A stretch of 64,000 bases of DNA, from assembly GCF_013114835.1 (NCBI RefSeq), contig NZ_JAAVLW010000006.1, positions 469,486-533,485 of the forward strand. The letters run 5' to 3'. The translations under genes and the position numbers were made by a program. Numbering within the stretch: position 1 is the stretch's first letter; every line of letters starts with the position of its first letter. Below the pieces are notes generated by a model. It was given only the letters and a program-made list of their open reading frames with translations, was not told the DNA's origin and did not search any database. Below, in pieces: positions 33,723 to 42,128 of this stretch. Origin of the DNA: Bradyrhizobium archetypum (GTDB lineage Bacteria; Pseudomonadota; Alphaproteobacteria; Rhizobiales; Xanthobacteraceae).

Positions 33723-34427
33723 CTACGGCTCCACCTTCGCAAACCGATCATCCAGCGCATAACCGGCGCCGCGCACGGTGCGGATCGGGTCCTGCTCGCG
33801 GCCGGGGTTGAGCAGCTTGCGCAGACGGCCGATGTGCACGTCGACGGTGCGCTCGTCGATATAGATGTCGCGACCCCAGACGCTGTCGAGCAACTGCTCG
33901 CGGCTGAAGACGCGGCCGGGATGTTCGAGGAAGAACTCCAGCAGACGGTACTCGGTCGGGCCGAGATCAATCTGGCGTCCCGAGCGCGCGACGCGGCGCT
34001 TCTCGCGGTCAAGCTCGATGTCGCCATGGGTCAGCACGGTGGCGAGCCGCTCGGGGCTCGCCCGCCGCAACAGGCCCTTCACCCGCGCCAGAAGTTCGGG
34101 CACCGAGAACGGCTTGACGATGTAGTCGTCGGCACCGGTCGCAAGCCCCCGCACCCGTTCGCTCTCCTCGCCGCGCGCGGTCAGCATGATGATCGGCAAT
34201 TGCTTGGTCTCGGGCCGAGCCCGCAGCCGACGGCACAGCTCGATGCCTGACAGGCCCGGAAGCATCCAGTCGAGCACGACGAGATCGGGCACGCGCTCCT
34301 TCAGCCGCGTATCCGCATCGTCGCCGCGGCCGACGGTTTCAACCTCATAGCCTTCGGCGTCGAGGTTGTAGCGCAACAGCGTGGTGAGCGCTTCCTCGTC
34401 CTCGACCACCATAATGCGCGCGCTCAT
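33723..34427 (-). CDS. phoB: Phosphate regulon response regulator PhoB
   Basis: From MSARIMVVEDEEALTTLLRYNLDAEG the product is 234 residues: receiver domain (acidic pocket EDEE, phospho-acceptor Asp in DLVVLDWMLPG, Lys in YIVKPFSVPELLARV) and an OmpR-type winged helix (LGPTEYRLLEFFLEHPGRVFSREQLLDSVWG, RTVDVHIGRLRKLL). It binds Pho boxes, of which a perfect copy lies before pstS. It is the last gene of the pst-phoU-phoB run, 73 bases after phoU. Longer upstream frame rejected: MSAR aligns with the family start. Confidence 0.96.
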   Translation of the reverse strand: MSARIMVVEDEEALTTLLRYNLDAEGYEVETVGRGDDADTRLKERVPDLVVLDWMLPGLSGIELCRRLRARPETKQLPIIMLTARGEESERVRGLATGADDYIVKPFSVPELLARVKGLLRRASPERLATVLTHGDIELDREKRRVARSGRQIDLGPTEYRLLEFFLEHPGRVFSREQLLDSVWGRDIYIDERTVDVHIGRLRKLLNPGREQDPIRTVRGAGYALDDRFAKVEP

Positions 34428-34500
34428 TCTGCTCTTGCCTCTTCTGTTTGACGCGTTTTCTTCACGCGAACCGATCTCCACTTCGCTCGAAAACGCTTTG

Positions 34501-35217
34501 TCAAGTATTGGGGACCGTGGTGGCAAAGGTCGTCATGTCGCCCTTCGGGCGCTTGTCGAGCATCTGCTGGCCCTCGATCATGTAAAACACGGTTTCGGCG
34601 ATATTGGTGGCGTGGTCGCCGATCCGCTCGATGTTCTTGGCGCAGAACATCAGGTGAATGCAGAACGAGATGTTGCGCGGATCTTCCATCATATAGGTGA
34701 GGAGCTCGCGGAACAGCGAGGTGCAGATGGCGTCGACTTCCTCGTCGCCCTTCCAGACCGCCATCGCGGCCGGCAGATCGTGCGCGGCATAGGCGTCCAG
34801 CACCGACTTGACCTGCGACTGGACCAGGTCAGTCATGTGTTCCAGGCCGCGCATCAGCTTCAAGGGCTGGAAATCATTCTCCAGCGCCGCGACCCGCTTG
34901 CCCATGTTCTTGGCGAGGTCGCCGATCCGCTCCAGATCGGTGGCGACGCGCATGGCGCCGACGATTTCGCGCAAGTCAATCGCCATCGGCTGGCGGCGGG
35001 CGATGGTCAGAACCGCGCGCTCCTCGATCAGATGCTGCAGGCGATCGATCTCGACGTCGGTTGCCACGACGCGCTTGCCGAGCGGGATGTCGCGGCGGAC
35101 CAGCGCGTCGACGGATTCGGTGATCATACGCTCGACCATCCCGCCCATCTCGGCGACGAGACGGGTCAGCTCCTGAAGATCGCTGTCGAACGCCTTGGCG
35201 GTGTGCTCGGAAGCCAT
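34501..35217 (-). CDS. phoU: Phosphate signalling protein PhoU
   Basis: A 238-residue protein of two three-helix PhoU repeats, with metal-binding type segments EIVGAMRVATDLERIGDLAKNMGKR in the first and ICIHLMFCAKNIERIGDHATNIAETVFYM-like sequence in the second (E/DxxxD pattern in each). PhoU links Pst transport to PhoR and prevents phosphate overload. It begins 11 bases after pstB ends. Confidence 0.97.
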   Translation of the reverse strand: MASEHTAKAFDSDLQELTRLVAEMGGMVERMITESVDALVRRDIPLGKRVVATDVEIDRLQHLIEERAVLTIARRQPMAIDLREIVGAMRVATDLERIGDLAKNMGKRVAALENDFQPLKLMRGLEHMTDLVQSQVKSVLDAYAAHDLPAAMAVWKGDEEVDAICTSLFRELLTYMMEDPRNISFCIHLMFCAKNIERIGDHATNIAETVFYMIEGQQMLDKRPKGDMTTFATTVPNT

Positions 35218-35228
35218 CTGTTGTCTCC

Positions 35229-36050
35229 TTAACCAAACCGTCCGGTGATGTAATCCTGGGTGCGTCGATCGCGGGGCGAGGTGAAAATCTTGCTGGTGTC
35301 GTCGAATTCGATCAGCTCGCCGAGATACATGAAGGCGGTCTTGTCGGAGACGCGGGCCGCCTGCTGCATATTATGCGTGACGATGGCGATGGTGTAGTCC
35401 TCCGACAGTTCCTGGATCAGTTCCTCGATCTTGGCGGTCGAGATCGGGTCGAGCGCCGAGCAGGGTTCGTCGAACAGGATCACCTCGGGGCGCACCGCCA
35501 CGGTGCGGGCGATACAAAGCCGCTGCTGCTGGCCGCCGGACAGCGAGAGCCCGGAGGCGTTCAGCTTGTCCTTGACCTCGTTCCACAGGGCCCCGCCGCG
35601 CAGCGCCTTCTCGACGCGGTCATCCATCTCCGACTTCGAGATCTTCTCGTAGAGGCGGATGCCGAAGGCGATGTTCTCGTAGATCGTCATCGGGAACGGT
35701 GTCGGCTTCTGGAACACCATGCCGACGCGGGCGCGCAGCAAATTGAGGTCGAGCTTGGGATCGAGGATATTGGTCTGGTCGAGCAGAAGCTGGCCGGTCG
35801 CGCGCTGGCCGGGATAGAGGTCGTACATCCGGTTGAAGATGCGCAGCAGGGTCGACTTGCCGCAGCCGGACGGGCCGATGAAGGCGGTGACGCGGTGGGT
35901 GCCGAGCGTCAGGTTGATGTTCTTCAGCGCGTGATGCTCGCCGTAATAGAAGTTGAGGCCGCGCGCGGTCACCTTGGGCGCGGCTTCGGGCAGCGCCACC
36001 TGCGGAACGGGTCCGCCTGCGTTACTCACGGATACGGAAAGATCGGTCAT
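35229..36050 (-). CDS. pstB: Phosphate ABC transporter ATPase PstB
   Basis: From MTDLSVSVSNAGG the product is 273 residues. Walker A is GPSGCGKSTLLR, signature LSGGQQQRLCIART, Walker B VILFDEPCSALDP and the switch His in IVTHNMQQA. The PstB-specific FNRMYDLYPGQRATG is present. It overlaps pstA by 4 bases. The import of phosphate and the repression of PhoR both require it. Confidence 0.97.
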   Translation of the reverse strand: MTDLSVSVSNAGGPVPQVALPEAAPKVTARGLNFYYGEHHALKNINLTLGTHRVTAFIGPSGCGKSTLLRIFNRMYDLYPGQRATGQLLLDQTNILDPKLDLNLLRARVGMVFQKPTPFPMTIYENIAFGIRLYEKISKSEMDDRVEKALRGGALWNEVKDKLNASGLSLSGGQQQRLCIARTVAVRPEVILFDEPCSALDPISTAKIEELIQELSEDYTIAIVTHNMQQAARVSDKTAFMYLGELIEFDDTSKIFTSPRDRRTQDYITGRFG

Positions 36051-36892
36051 TTGGATGTCCTCTCGGCGCCGAGAATGCGCGCGCCAATGTTCAGGGCCAA
36101 CACGGTGAGCGTGATCAACAAGGCCCCGCTCCAGGCGAGCTCCTTCCAATAGGCATAGGGGCTCTGGACGAAGTTGTTGATGGTGACCGGCAGGTTCGCC
36201 ATCGTCTTGGTCAGGTTCAGGCTGAAGAACTGGTTGGAAAGGGCAGTGAACAGCAGCGGTGCGGTCTCACCGGCGATGCGGGCGGTGGCGAGCAGGACAC
36301 CGGTGATCAGGCCGGAGCGCGCGGCGCGGTAGGCGATACGCCGGATCACCAGCGAGCGCGGCAGGCCGAGTGCGGACGCCGCTTCCCGCAAGGGGTTGGG
36401 CACCAGCCCCAGCATGTCCTCGGTGGTGCGCACCACCACGGGGATCACGATCACGGCGAGCGCGAGGCAGCCGGCAAAGGCCGAGAAGCCGCCCATCGGC
36501 ACCACGATGGCGCCGTAGATGAACAGGCCGATGATGATCGACGGCGCGCTCAACAGGATGTCGTTGATGAAGCGGATCACCGAAGTGAGCTTATCGTGCT
36601 TGCCGTATTCGGCGAGATAGGTTCCGGCGAACAGGCCAAGCGGCGCGCCGATGCCGACGCCGATCACGGTCATGATGATCGAGCCGATGATGGCATTGCG
36701 CAGGCCGCCTTCGGTCGATCCCGGCGGCGGCGTGTCCTGGGTGAAGACGGCGAGGCTGATGCCGGAAAGGCCGTTGTAGAACAGCGTGAACAGGATCAGC
36801 GCGAGCCAAGTCACGCCGAACAGGGCGGCGCCCATGCACAGGCCGCGGATGATGATGTCGTTGCGGCGGCGGGAAGCGTAGATCGGGTTCAT
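36047..36892 (-). CDS. pstA: Phosphate ABC transporter permease PstA
   Basis: A 281-residue inner-membrane permease of six helices, with the EAA loop LREAASALGLPRSLVIRRIAYRAARSGLITG and PstA-type start region. It pairs with PstC to form the channel. One base separates it from pstC; it overlaps pstB. Confidence 0.96.
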   Translation of the reverse strand: MNPIYASRRRNDIIIRGLCMGAALFGVTWLALILFTLFYNGLSGISLAVFTQDTPPPGSTEGGLRNAIIGSIIMTVIGVGIGAPLGLFAGTYLAEYGKHDKLTSVIRFINDILLSAPSIIIGLFIYGAIVVPMGGFSAFAGCLALAVIVIPVVVRTTEDMLGLVPNPLREAASALGLPRSLVIRRIAYRAARSGLITGVLLATARIAGETAPLLFTALSNQFFSLNLTKTMANLPVTINNFVQSPYAYWKELAWSGALLITLTVLALNIGARILGAERTSK

Positions 36893-36893
36893 C

Positions 36894-37892
36894 TCAGTTC
36901 CCCGCCTTCTTTTCCAGCCGCAGCAGCATCAGCCGCGCGGCCGCCAGCACGAAGAAGGTGAGCACAAACAGCAGCAGGCCGAGCAGGATCAGGCCGGACT
37001 GGTGCAGCCCGTCGCTCTCGGCAAATTCGGAAGCGATCGCGGCTGAGATCGTGGTGCCCGGCGCGAAGATCGAGGACTGGATTTTGAACGAATTGCCGAT
37101 AATGAAGGTGACCGCCATGGTCTCGCCAAGCGCGCGGCCGAGCGCCAGCATGATGCCGCCGATCACGCCGACCCGGGTATAGGGGATGACGACGTTGCGG
37201 ACGACTTCCCAGGTGGTGCAGCCGACGCCATAGGCAGCTTCCTTCAGCACCGGCGGCACAGTCTTGAACACGTCGACCGAGATCGAGGTGATGAAGGGCA
37301 GCACCATGATCGCCAAAATCAGCGAGGCGTTGAACAGGCTGAGATAGGACGGCGGACCGCCGAAGATCGTTCCCAGCACGGGAACGCCATCGAACACGCT
37401 GATCATGAAGGGCTGGAACGTGTTGGCCAGGAACGGGCCCAGCACGAAGAAGCCCCACATGCCGTAGATGATCGAGGGGATGCCGGCGAGCAGCTCGACG
37501 GCAAGCCCGATCGGGCGGCGCAGCCAAAGCGGACAGATTTCAGTAAGAAACACCGCAATGCCAAGGCCGACGGGAATCGCGATCATCATCGCGATCACGG
37601 AAGTGATCAGCGTACCGTAGATCGGACCGAGCGCGCCCAGGACCGGCGGATCGGCCGACGGCGCCCAGCGCTGTGTCCACAGAAAGGCCGCGCCATATTC
37701 CCGGATCGCGGGCCAGGCGCCGACGATCAACGAGATGATGATGCCGCCGAGGATGAGGAGAACCGAGATCGCGCAGAGGCGCGTGATCCAGTAGAAGGTG
37801 ATATCGCCAAGCTTGAAAGCGCTGAGGGCCCGGGCGCGATCATAGGGTCCGGCAGCTTCCATCACGTCGCTTTCAACCGCCATCTCTGCCAC
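36894..37892 (-). CDS. pstC: Phosphate ABC transporter permease PstC
   Basis: A 332-residue permease with six or more helices. The segments RWAPSADPPVLGALGPIYGTLITS, LLAGIPSIIYGMWGFFVLGPF and the EAA loop VLKEAAYGVGCTTWEVVRNVVIPYTR are PstC hallmarks. A 99-base gap with a hairpin repeat separates it from pstS upstream, while pstA follows after one base. Confidence 0.96.
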   Translation of the reverse strand: MAEMAVESDVMEAAGPYDRARALSAFKLGDITFYWITRLCAISVLLILGGIIISLIVGAWPAIREYGAAFLWTQRWAPSADPPVLGALGPIYGTLITSVIAMMIAIPVGLGIAVFLTEICPLWLRRPIGLAVELLAGIPSIIYGMWGFFVLGPFLANTFQPFMISVFDGVPVLGTIFGGPPSYLSLFNASLILAIMVLPFITSISVDVFKTVPPVLKEAAYGVGCTTWEVVRNVVIPYTRVGVIGGIMLALGRALGETMAVTFIIGNSFKIQSSIFAPGTTISAAIASEFAESDGLHQSGLILLGLLLFVLTFFVLAAARLMLLRLEKKAGN

Positions 37893-37937
37893 GCTGATCC
37901 CCTGTACCTTTACTTGATCTTATTTGATCCGTCTTGT

Positions 37938-37981
37938 GCTCCGGATGCGGCGCAGCGCGGGGGCGCTGCACCGCGTCCGCG
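37938..37981. repeat. Intergenic hairpin repeat, family G (copy 2), between pstS and pstC
   Basis: CCGGATGCGGCGCAGCGC and GCGCTGCACCGCGTCCG are inverted around a short GGGG loop. The sequence is related to 30259-30376. It is inside the pst operon and so would form a stable RNA hairpin right after the pstS stop codon. Confidence 0.7.
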
Positions 37982-37991
37982 AAACGAGGCC

Positions 37992-39002
37992 TCAGCTCTT
38001 GATCTCGGAGCTCCAGGTCTTTTCGATCAGCTTGACGACCGATTCCGGCATCGGGATATAGTCGAGCTCTTCGGCCATCTTGGCGCCCTTCTCGAACGAC
38101 CATTTGAAGAACTTGATGGCTTCCTGGGACGCCGCCTTGTCGGTTGCATCCTTGTGCATCAGGATGAAGGTCGCCGCCGTGATCGGCCAGGAAGCATCGC
38201 CCGGCTGGTCGGTCAGGATCACGTAGTAGCCGGGAGCCTTGGCCCAGTCGGCGTTGGAAGCCGCCGCCTGGAACGCTGCAATGGTCGGCTGCACGGTCTT
38301 GCCGGCTTTGTTGATCATCGCCGCATAGGTCAGCTTGTTCTGCTTGGCGTAGGCATACTCGACGTAACCGATCGCATTCTTGGTCTGGCCGATATTGCCG
38401 GCGACGCCTTCATTGCCCTTGGCGCCGACGCCGGTCGGCCATTCGACCGCGGTGCCGGAACCGACCTTGGCCTTCCATTCGGCGTTCGACTTCGACAGGT
38501 AATCGGTGAAGTTGAAGGTGGTGCCCGAACCGTCGGACCGGCGGACCACGGTGATCGCGTCGGCCGGCAGCTTCAGTTTCGGATTGAGCTTTGCGATCGC
38601 GGCATCATCCCACTTCTTGATCTTGCCGAGATAGATGTCGCCAAGCACTTCGCCCGACAGCACCAGCTCGCCCGGCTTGACGCCTTCGAGGTTGACGACC
38701 GGCACGATCGCGCCCATCACCATCGGCCACTGCACCAGGCCGTCCTTTTCGAGCGTCTCATGCTTGAGCGGCGCGTCGGTGGCGCCGAAGGTCACGGTCT
38801 TGGCCTGGATCTGCTTGATGCCGGCGCCGGAGCCGATCGACTGGTAGTTCAGGCCGTTGCCGGTCTCCTTCTTGTAGGCGTCCGCCCACTTCGAATAAAT
38901 CGGGAAGGGGAAGGTGGCGCCCGCGCCGGTGATATCGGCGGCAAAGGCCGACGTCGACGCGGCGATCAGGCCGGCGGCGACGATTGTCCTGACGAAATTC
39001 AT
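37992..39002 (-). CDS. pstS: Periplasmic phosphate-binding protein PstS
   Basis: A 336-residue protein with signal peptide MNFVRTIVAAGLIAASTSAFA. The mature form starts ADITGAGATFPFPIYSKWA and contains the phosphate-binding SGSGAGIKQI-like IGSGAGIKQIQAKTV, DAPLK and RRSDGSGTTFNFTDYL. It feeds phosphate to PstCAB. First gene of the pst operon, with a Pho box 95 bases upstream of its start. Confidence 0.97.
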   Translation of the reverse strand: MNFVRTIVAAGLIAASTSAFAADITGAGATFPFPIYSKWADAYKKETGNGLNYQSIGSGAGIKQIQAKTVTFGATDAPLKHETLEKDGLVQWPMVMGAIVPVVNLEGVKPGELVLSGEVLGDIYLGKIKKWDDAAIAKLNPKLKLPADAITVVRRSDGSGTTFNFTDYLSKSNAEWKAKVGSGTAVEWPTGVGAKGNEGVAGNIGQTKNAIGYVEYAYAKQNKLTYAAMINKAGKTVQPTIAAFQAAASNADWAKAPGYYVILTDQPGDASWPITAATFILMHKDATDKAASQEAIKFFKWSFEKGAKMAEELDYIPMPESVVKLIEKTWSSEIKS

Positions 39003-39096
39003 GGTTGATCTCCATTTCTGAGCGAAGCGCCGTTGCGCCCGATCGCGCTCATGCCGCCCGTGTAGGGGCGGTCGATAGAGCTTTTACGAAGGTTTG

Positions 39097-39114
39097 ATGA
39101 CAGTTGGATGACAG
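39097..39114 (-). promoter_or_regulatory. Pho box before pstS
   Basis: On the minus strand CTGTCAT-CCAA-CTGTCAT is an exact match to the two-repeat Pho box bound by phosphorylated PhoB. A possible -10 (TAAAAG) follows at a typical distance. It lies in the 138-base gap between phoR and pstS, so pstS is induced separately from phoR. Confidence 0.92.
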
Positions 39115-39140
39115 GCGCAACCGCCTGAAATCGCTAGACT

Positions 39141-40442
39141 TTAAGCCGATGTCACGGGCTTGGTCTGGGGAAAGCAGGCGGTGAAAGTGGCGCCGTTTTT
39201 GGGCACGCTTTCGATCAAAAGCCGGCCACGATGGCGGTTAAGAATATGTTTCACCAAGGATAAGCCGAGCCCGGTTCCACCCTGCGCGCGGCTGTCGCCG
39301 ACGTCGACACGGTAGAAGCGCTCGGTCAGCCGCGGCAGATGTTCCGGCGCGATGCCGGGCCCGAAATCCCGGACCTTGACCCGGACTTCCGGGGCGCCCT
39401 CGCTCGATGTGGCCTCAGTCAGGGAGACGATCACCCGTCCGCCGGACGCGCCATATTTGAGCGCGTTCTCGATCAGGTTTTCGAATAGCCGCAGCAGCTC
39501 CTCGCGGTCGCCCGCCAGCGTCACGGGCGCCTCCGGCAGGTCGATTTCGATCGCGACCTGACGCTCCTTCGCCAGCGGCTCCAACCCGTCGGCGACCTGG
39601 CGAATGATCGGCACGATATCGACGCAGGCGTCGGGCCGGACATGGGCCGACAATTCGACCCGCGACAGCGACAACAAATCGTCGATCAGCCGTGCCATCC
39701 GCGTTGCCTGCGTATGCATGATCGAGAGAAAGCGCTCGCGCGCCTTGGCATCCTCCTTGGCCGGGCCCTGCAGCGTGTCGATGAAGCCGGACAAGGCGGC
39801 GAGCGGCGTGCGCAATTCGTGGCTGGCATTGGCGACGAAATCGGCGCGCATCTCCTCGACCCGCCGCAGCGGCGTCTGGTCGTGGAAGGTCAGCAGCATG
39901 CATTTCTCGGTGCCACCGAACAGCGTCGGCACCGGCACCGGCGTGACGATCAGTTCCATCCAGCGGTCGACCGGCACCTGGTCGAGATAGGTCGCCCGGC
40001 GCGGCTCACTGGTCGCGATCGCCTCGCGTAGCGCAGTGATGATCTCGGGCGAGCGCAGCGCGAACTGCGCCAGTTCGTTCTTGCGCAGCGCGGGCGCGAG
40101 CTGGGCAGCCGCCGCATTGAGATGGATGACGCGCCCGGCACGGTCGAGCAGCACGGCCGGATCCGGCATGCCGGCAACCACCGCGCTGACGGCGGGGGCC
40201 TCGACCGGACGGACGGCGCGGACATCCTCCCGGGAATTGACGGCATCATGCAGCCGCCATGGCACCAGCGCCGCGGCGGCGATGCAGATGAAGACAGCCA
40301 CCGCACGTGCCAGCGAGAGATCGGCCAACAGCACCAGCGCGCACAGGGCGAGGCCTGCGGCAAGCAGGATGATGGCCGAATGCCGCAGCCGGTCCGGCCA
40401 CGGTGCAAAGAAGGAGGAGGAGCTGGAATCGTCTATCGCCAT
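39141..40442 (-). CDS. phoR: Phosphate regulon sensor kinase PhoR
   Basis: A 433-residue histidine kinase. Two N-terminal helices lie at about 20-60, then a PAS domain (about 90-190), the dimerisation/phosphoacceptor helix FVANASHELRTPLAALSGFIDTL (His), and ATPase boxes N (LFENLIENALKYG), G1 (VRDFGPGIAPEHLPRLTERFYRVD) and G2 (GGTGLGLSLVKHIL). Position just upstream of pstS in the same direction supports PhoR. The large YbhN-like gene lies 44 bases upstream. Confidence 0.95.
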   Translation of the reverse strand: MAIDDSSSSSFFAPWPDRLRHSAIILLAAGLALCALVLLADLSLARAVAVFICIAAAALVPWRLHDAVNSREDVRAVRPVEAPAVSAVVAGMPDPAVLLDRAGRVIHLNAAAAQLAPALRKNELAQFALRSPEIITALREAIATSEPRRATYLDQVPVDRWMELIVTPVPVPTLFGGTEKCMLLTFHDQTPLRRVEEMRADFVANASHELRTPLAALSGFIDTLQGPAKEDAKARERFLSIMHTQATRMARLIDDLLSLSRVELSAHVRPDACVDIVPIIRQVADGLEPLAKERQVAIEIDLPEAPVTLAGDREELLRLFENLIENALKYGASGGRVIVSLTEATSSEGAPEVRVKVRDFGPGIAPEHLPRLTERFYRVDVGDSRAQGGTGLGLSLVKHILNRHRGRLLIESVPKNGATFTACFPQTKPVTSA

Positions 40443-40486
40443 GGTGCAGGCTTTCTTCCTCTATTCGCGAGGCGCCCGCCGCATCA

Positions 40487-41545
40487 TCAGGCACCCGTGT
40501 CTCCGCGCTCGCGCACATAGACGGCGGCCTCATGCCTCGGCTTGGGCTCGGCGGCCTGCGCCAGTTGACGCAGGCGCTTCGATCGCGCACCGATGATAAT
40601 CTCCCGAAGCGTCAGCAAGATTACAGATATGACAAAGGGCCCGATATAATAGAGGACGCGGAACAACAACATGCCGGCGAGCAGTTCCTCCCGGTCCATC
40701 TGCCAGAGGCCGACCAGCATGGCGGCGTCGAAAACGCCGAGCCCGCCCGGGGAATGGCTGGCAAATCCCAACAGCGTGGCGGAGACAAAGATTACCGCGA
40801 CGACGACGAAGCCGATCTGGGGCTCATCCGGCACCAGCATGTACATCGCCAGCGCGCAGAACCCGAGATCGACGATGCCGATGGCGATCTGCAGCAGCGT
40901 CAGCGGGCCGCCCGGCAGTGTCACCGTCCACGGTCCGCGGCCGACACTGCGTGGCTGGGCCCAGACCCAGGCGACATAGCCGACCAGGGCGATGATGATT
41001 CCGAACGCCGCGACACGGTTGAGCCAGGGCGGAAGCTGATCGATCGAGGCGGCGGCTTCCGGGTGGTAGGCGATGCCCAGTCCCAGTACCGCGGCATTGC
41101 CGAGCCAGAAGGTCAGCCCGGCCAGGAAGCAAATCTTGGCAACGTCGATCGCGTTCAGCCCCCAGGCCGAATAGATCCGGTAACGGACCGCGCCGCCGGT
41201 GAAGACGCTGGCGCCGACATTGTGCCCGATCGAATAGGACGTGAAGGCGGCCAGCGCGTTGATGCGATAGGGCACATGGTGCTGGCCGATGGCACGGACG
41301 GCGAACCAGTCATAGAAGGTGAGCGTGAAATAGCCTGCCGCCACGAACAGGGCCGCCAGCGCGATCTGGCGCGGCTCGGTCCCCTTGATGGCGTCGATCA
41401 CCTCATTGGCGTCGATGCCGCGAAGCATGTGATAGAGGACGTAGCACGCAACGGCGATGACCGTGATGCTGATCAAGACCCCGAGCTTGTGCAGCACCTG
41501 CTTCTGGCGCAGAAACGAGATCGCCCTGCGTATTGCTTCCAGCAT
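40487..41545 (-). CDS. YbhN/UPF0104 membrane protein (lysyl-PG synthase flippase-like domain)
   Basis: A 352-residue protein of about eight helices matching the lysylphosphatidylglycerol synthase transmembrane (UPF0104/YbhN) family. The segment SYSIGHNVGASVFTGGAVRYRIYSAWG and GFASHSPGGLGVFDAAM with following RVLYYIGPF are its conserved loops. It lacks the cytoplasmic synthase domain of MprF, so lipid or polyprenyl flipping is the likely kind of role, by family. It is 44 bases upstream of phoR, same strand, and could share a transcript. Confidence 0.85.
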   Translation of the reverse strand: MLEAIRRAISFLRQKQVLHKLGVLISITVIAVACYVLYHMLRGIDANEVIDAIKGTEPRQIALAALFVAAGYFTLTFYDWFAVRAIGQHHVPYRINALAAFTSYSIGHNVGASVFTGGAVRYRIYSAWGLNAIDVAKICFLAGLTFWLGNAAVLGLGIAYHPEAAASIDQLPPWLNRVAAFGIIIALVGYVAWVWAQPRSVGRGPWTVTLPGGPLTLLQIAIGIVDLGFCALAMYMLVPDEPQIGFVVVAVIFVSATLLGFASHSPGGLGVFDAAMLVGLWQMDREELLAGMLLFRVLYYIGPFVISVILLTLREIIIGARSKRLRQLAQAAEPKPRHEAAVYVRERGDTGA

Positions 41546-41825
41546 CTACACCTCGAATTGCGCTTCTGCGACGACGACAGTGGCGTGAACCCCGCCGGCG
41601 ACGCCACGCTGCTCCCTCGCCTTTCTGGTAGCGCGTTTTGGGCCGCAGTGGAATTCGCCTGACGAGAATAAAACGCGTTTCTTCAACATATTAGGCACAG
41701 TTGATGACGGCGGCAGCAAGCTTTTGCTGCTTTCCCGCCACCCCATGCCGGTTCCGGACCATAGCCGCGACCGGTCAACAACCCGTGACAATGATGGCGG
41801 TGACGCTGGCCGGATCATGGCGCGG

Positions 41826-42128
41826 TCAGGCCGACGGCGCGCTGCGCGAAACCACCCAGTCGCGCAACCATGATCCGACCGCACAGCCGCAGAGATAGAG
41901 CGCGAACATGATCAGGCCGAGATCGAGCCAGTAGCCGAAACGGCCCGGCACCACGCGCCCGAAGGCGGCCGCGACCAGCGCCGCGACCAGGGCGGAAAGC
42001 CACCACCGCAGTTTCCGCGAGACACCCTTGCCGCGCTGAACCACGGATATCCAGCCCATGGCAAAGCCGAGCAGCACCGACCCCACCAGCCAGCCCCAGT
42101 AGAATGTGGTCAGATAGGCCATGCTCAC
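41826..42128 (-). CDS. Small membrane protein coupled to the OmpA-like gene
   Basis: A 100-residue protein with three helices: YWGWLVGSVLLGFAMGWISVV, WWLSALVAALVAAAFGRVV and YWLDLGLIMFALYLCGCAVGSW. A GTG start at 42128 overlaps the OmpA-like stop (GTGA); ATG at 42122 is an alternative. The overlap implies translational coupling with the BON-OmpA gene, so it may help insert, anchor or regulate it. No family is recognised. The 280 bases downstream to the YbhN gene hold no gene or clear signal. Confidence 0.7.
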   Translation of the reverse strand: MSMAYLTTFYWGWLVGSVLLGFAMGWISVVQRGKGVSRKLRWWLSALVAALVAAAFGRVVPGRFGYWLDLGLIMFALYLCGCAVGSWLRDWVVSRSAPSA

